In this document: positions 13,602 through 13,932 of the stretch, piece by piece
Layout of the letters: each line of letters starts with the position of its first letter
How positions within the stretch are numbered: position 1 is the first letter of the stretch
Assembly (NCBI GenBank): GCA_964598255.1
Contig: CAZRBA010000065.1
Location: 1 to 13,932, forward strand
Reading direction: 5' to 3'
DNA: 13,932 nucleotides
From: Caldithrix sp964598255
GTDB lineage: Bacteria > Calditrichota > Calditrichia > Calditrichales > Calditrichaceae
Notes under the pieces: generated by a model
Database searches by the model: none
The model's input: the letters and a program-made list of their open reading frames with translations, nothing else
Told to the model about the DNA's origin: nothing
Made by a program: the position numbers and the translations under genes

Positions 13602-13932
13602 AATTTCGTGTTGATTGTTTTGTTGTATTTGATTAGAAATTTTAAGAGAAATTTAAGGATAAATCGGTTTGTAAAAAGTAACCACCTGTTGAAAATTTTT
13701 TACAGCAAAACAAAAAGATGCTTAAAATAAAAAGTACGGGCAAATAGTTATTTACCTTCACCATTAAGATTAACACTTTTTACAGAAAGCCTAACCCGTT
13801 GTGCAAATTAAGTAATAGCATGTTTGGTATGGCATAACTGATTGCCGAATTTATATTTATTCAGATATTGAACTAAAGTATATCCTGTAATTTTGGATAA
13901 AATCCTTACCGAAAGTCCACGAAATGTTTTAG

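Larger units (their letters stand above)
13107..13932. other. 826-bp region without a convincing gene, upstream of the CsgG-domain operon
   Basis: This must contain the promoter of the minus-strand csgG-like/lipoprotein/kdsD unit, but I could not assign boxes. A GC-richer patch (about 13255-13440) has overlapping open frames on both strands, none with a start and ribosome-binding site I trust and none recognisable. Further right are several small dyads (listed), then AT-rich DNA (13640-13932) with nothing recognisable. No tRNA, CRISPR or mobile-element end was seen. Confidence 0.55.

Overview
The window looks like chromosomal DNA from an AT-rich, Gram-negative bacterium. It carries lipopolysaccharide (LPS) export genes (lptC-lptA-lptB beside kdsD), lipoproteins with clear lipoboxes, and a CsgG-domain protein. 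The LptC is a lipoprotein, the OstA/LptA protein is long, and there is an Omp28-like lipoprotein. This combination points to the FCB side of the tree (Bacteroidota, Ignavibacteria, Calditrichota and relatives). That placement is inference from protein style; no rRNA or other marker is present.

Layout. Positions 1-920 are mostly non-coding and hold a decayed fragment of a DNA polymerase III alpha (dnaE) OB-fold, cut off at a pair of GC-rich hairpins. Next come slyD (+) and a phosphofructokinase (-), convergent on a perfect 30-bp palindromic terminator. The phosphofructokinase carries the residues of a pyrophosphate-dependent enzyme. After a 512-bp gap with an unstarted reading frame comes a membrane-anchored coiled-coil protein. 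Its N-terminus resembles Rad50/SbcC/YhaN ATPases, but the Walker A motif is ruined and the C-terminal ATPase lobe is absent. An M29-type aminopeptidase and a TauE/SafE transporter follow, then a small cold-shock protein.

From 7306 to 13106 everything is on the minus strand. In transcription order: a CsgG-domain protein, a thioredoxin-fold (Omp28-like) lipoprotein without active-site cysteines, an Ig/PKD-like lipoprotein, kdsD, a clear intrinsic terminator, then lptC, lptA and lptB. The first four genes overlap end to start (23, 4 and 14 nt) and are surely co-transcribed. lptC, lptA and lptB are also tightly packed. kdsD makes arabinose-5-phosphate for the Kdo of LPS, and LptC/LptA/LptB move finished LPS from the inner membrane across the periplasm. 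The three uncharacterised envelope proteins are therefore tied by context to outer-membrane biogenesis.

The last 826 bp (13107-13932) contain no convincing gene: a GC-richer patch, several palindromes and AT-rich DNA. The most unusual items are the pseudo-ATPase at 3310, the CsgG/lipoprotein/lipoprotein cluster coupled to kdsD, the terminator splitting kdsD from lptCAB, and the predicted PPi specificity of the phosphofructokinase.
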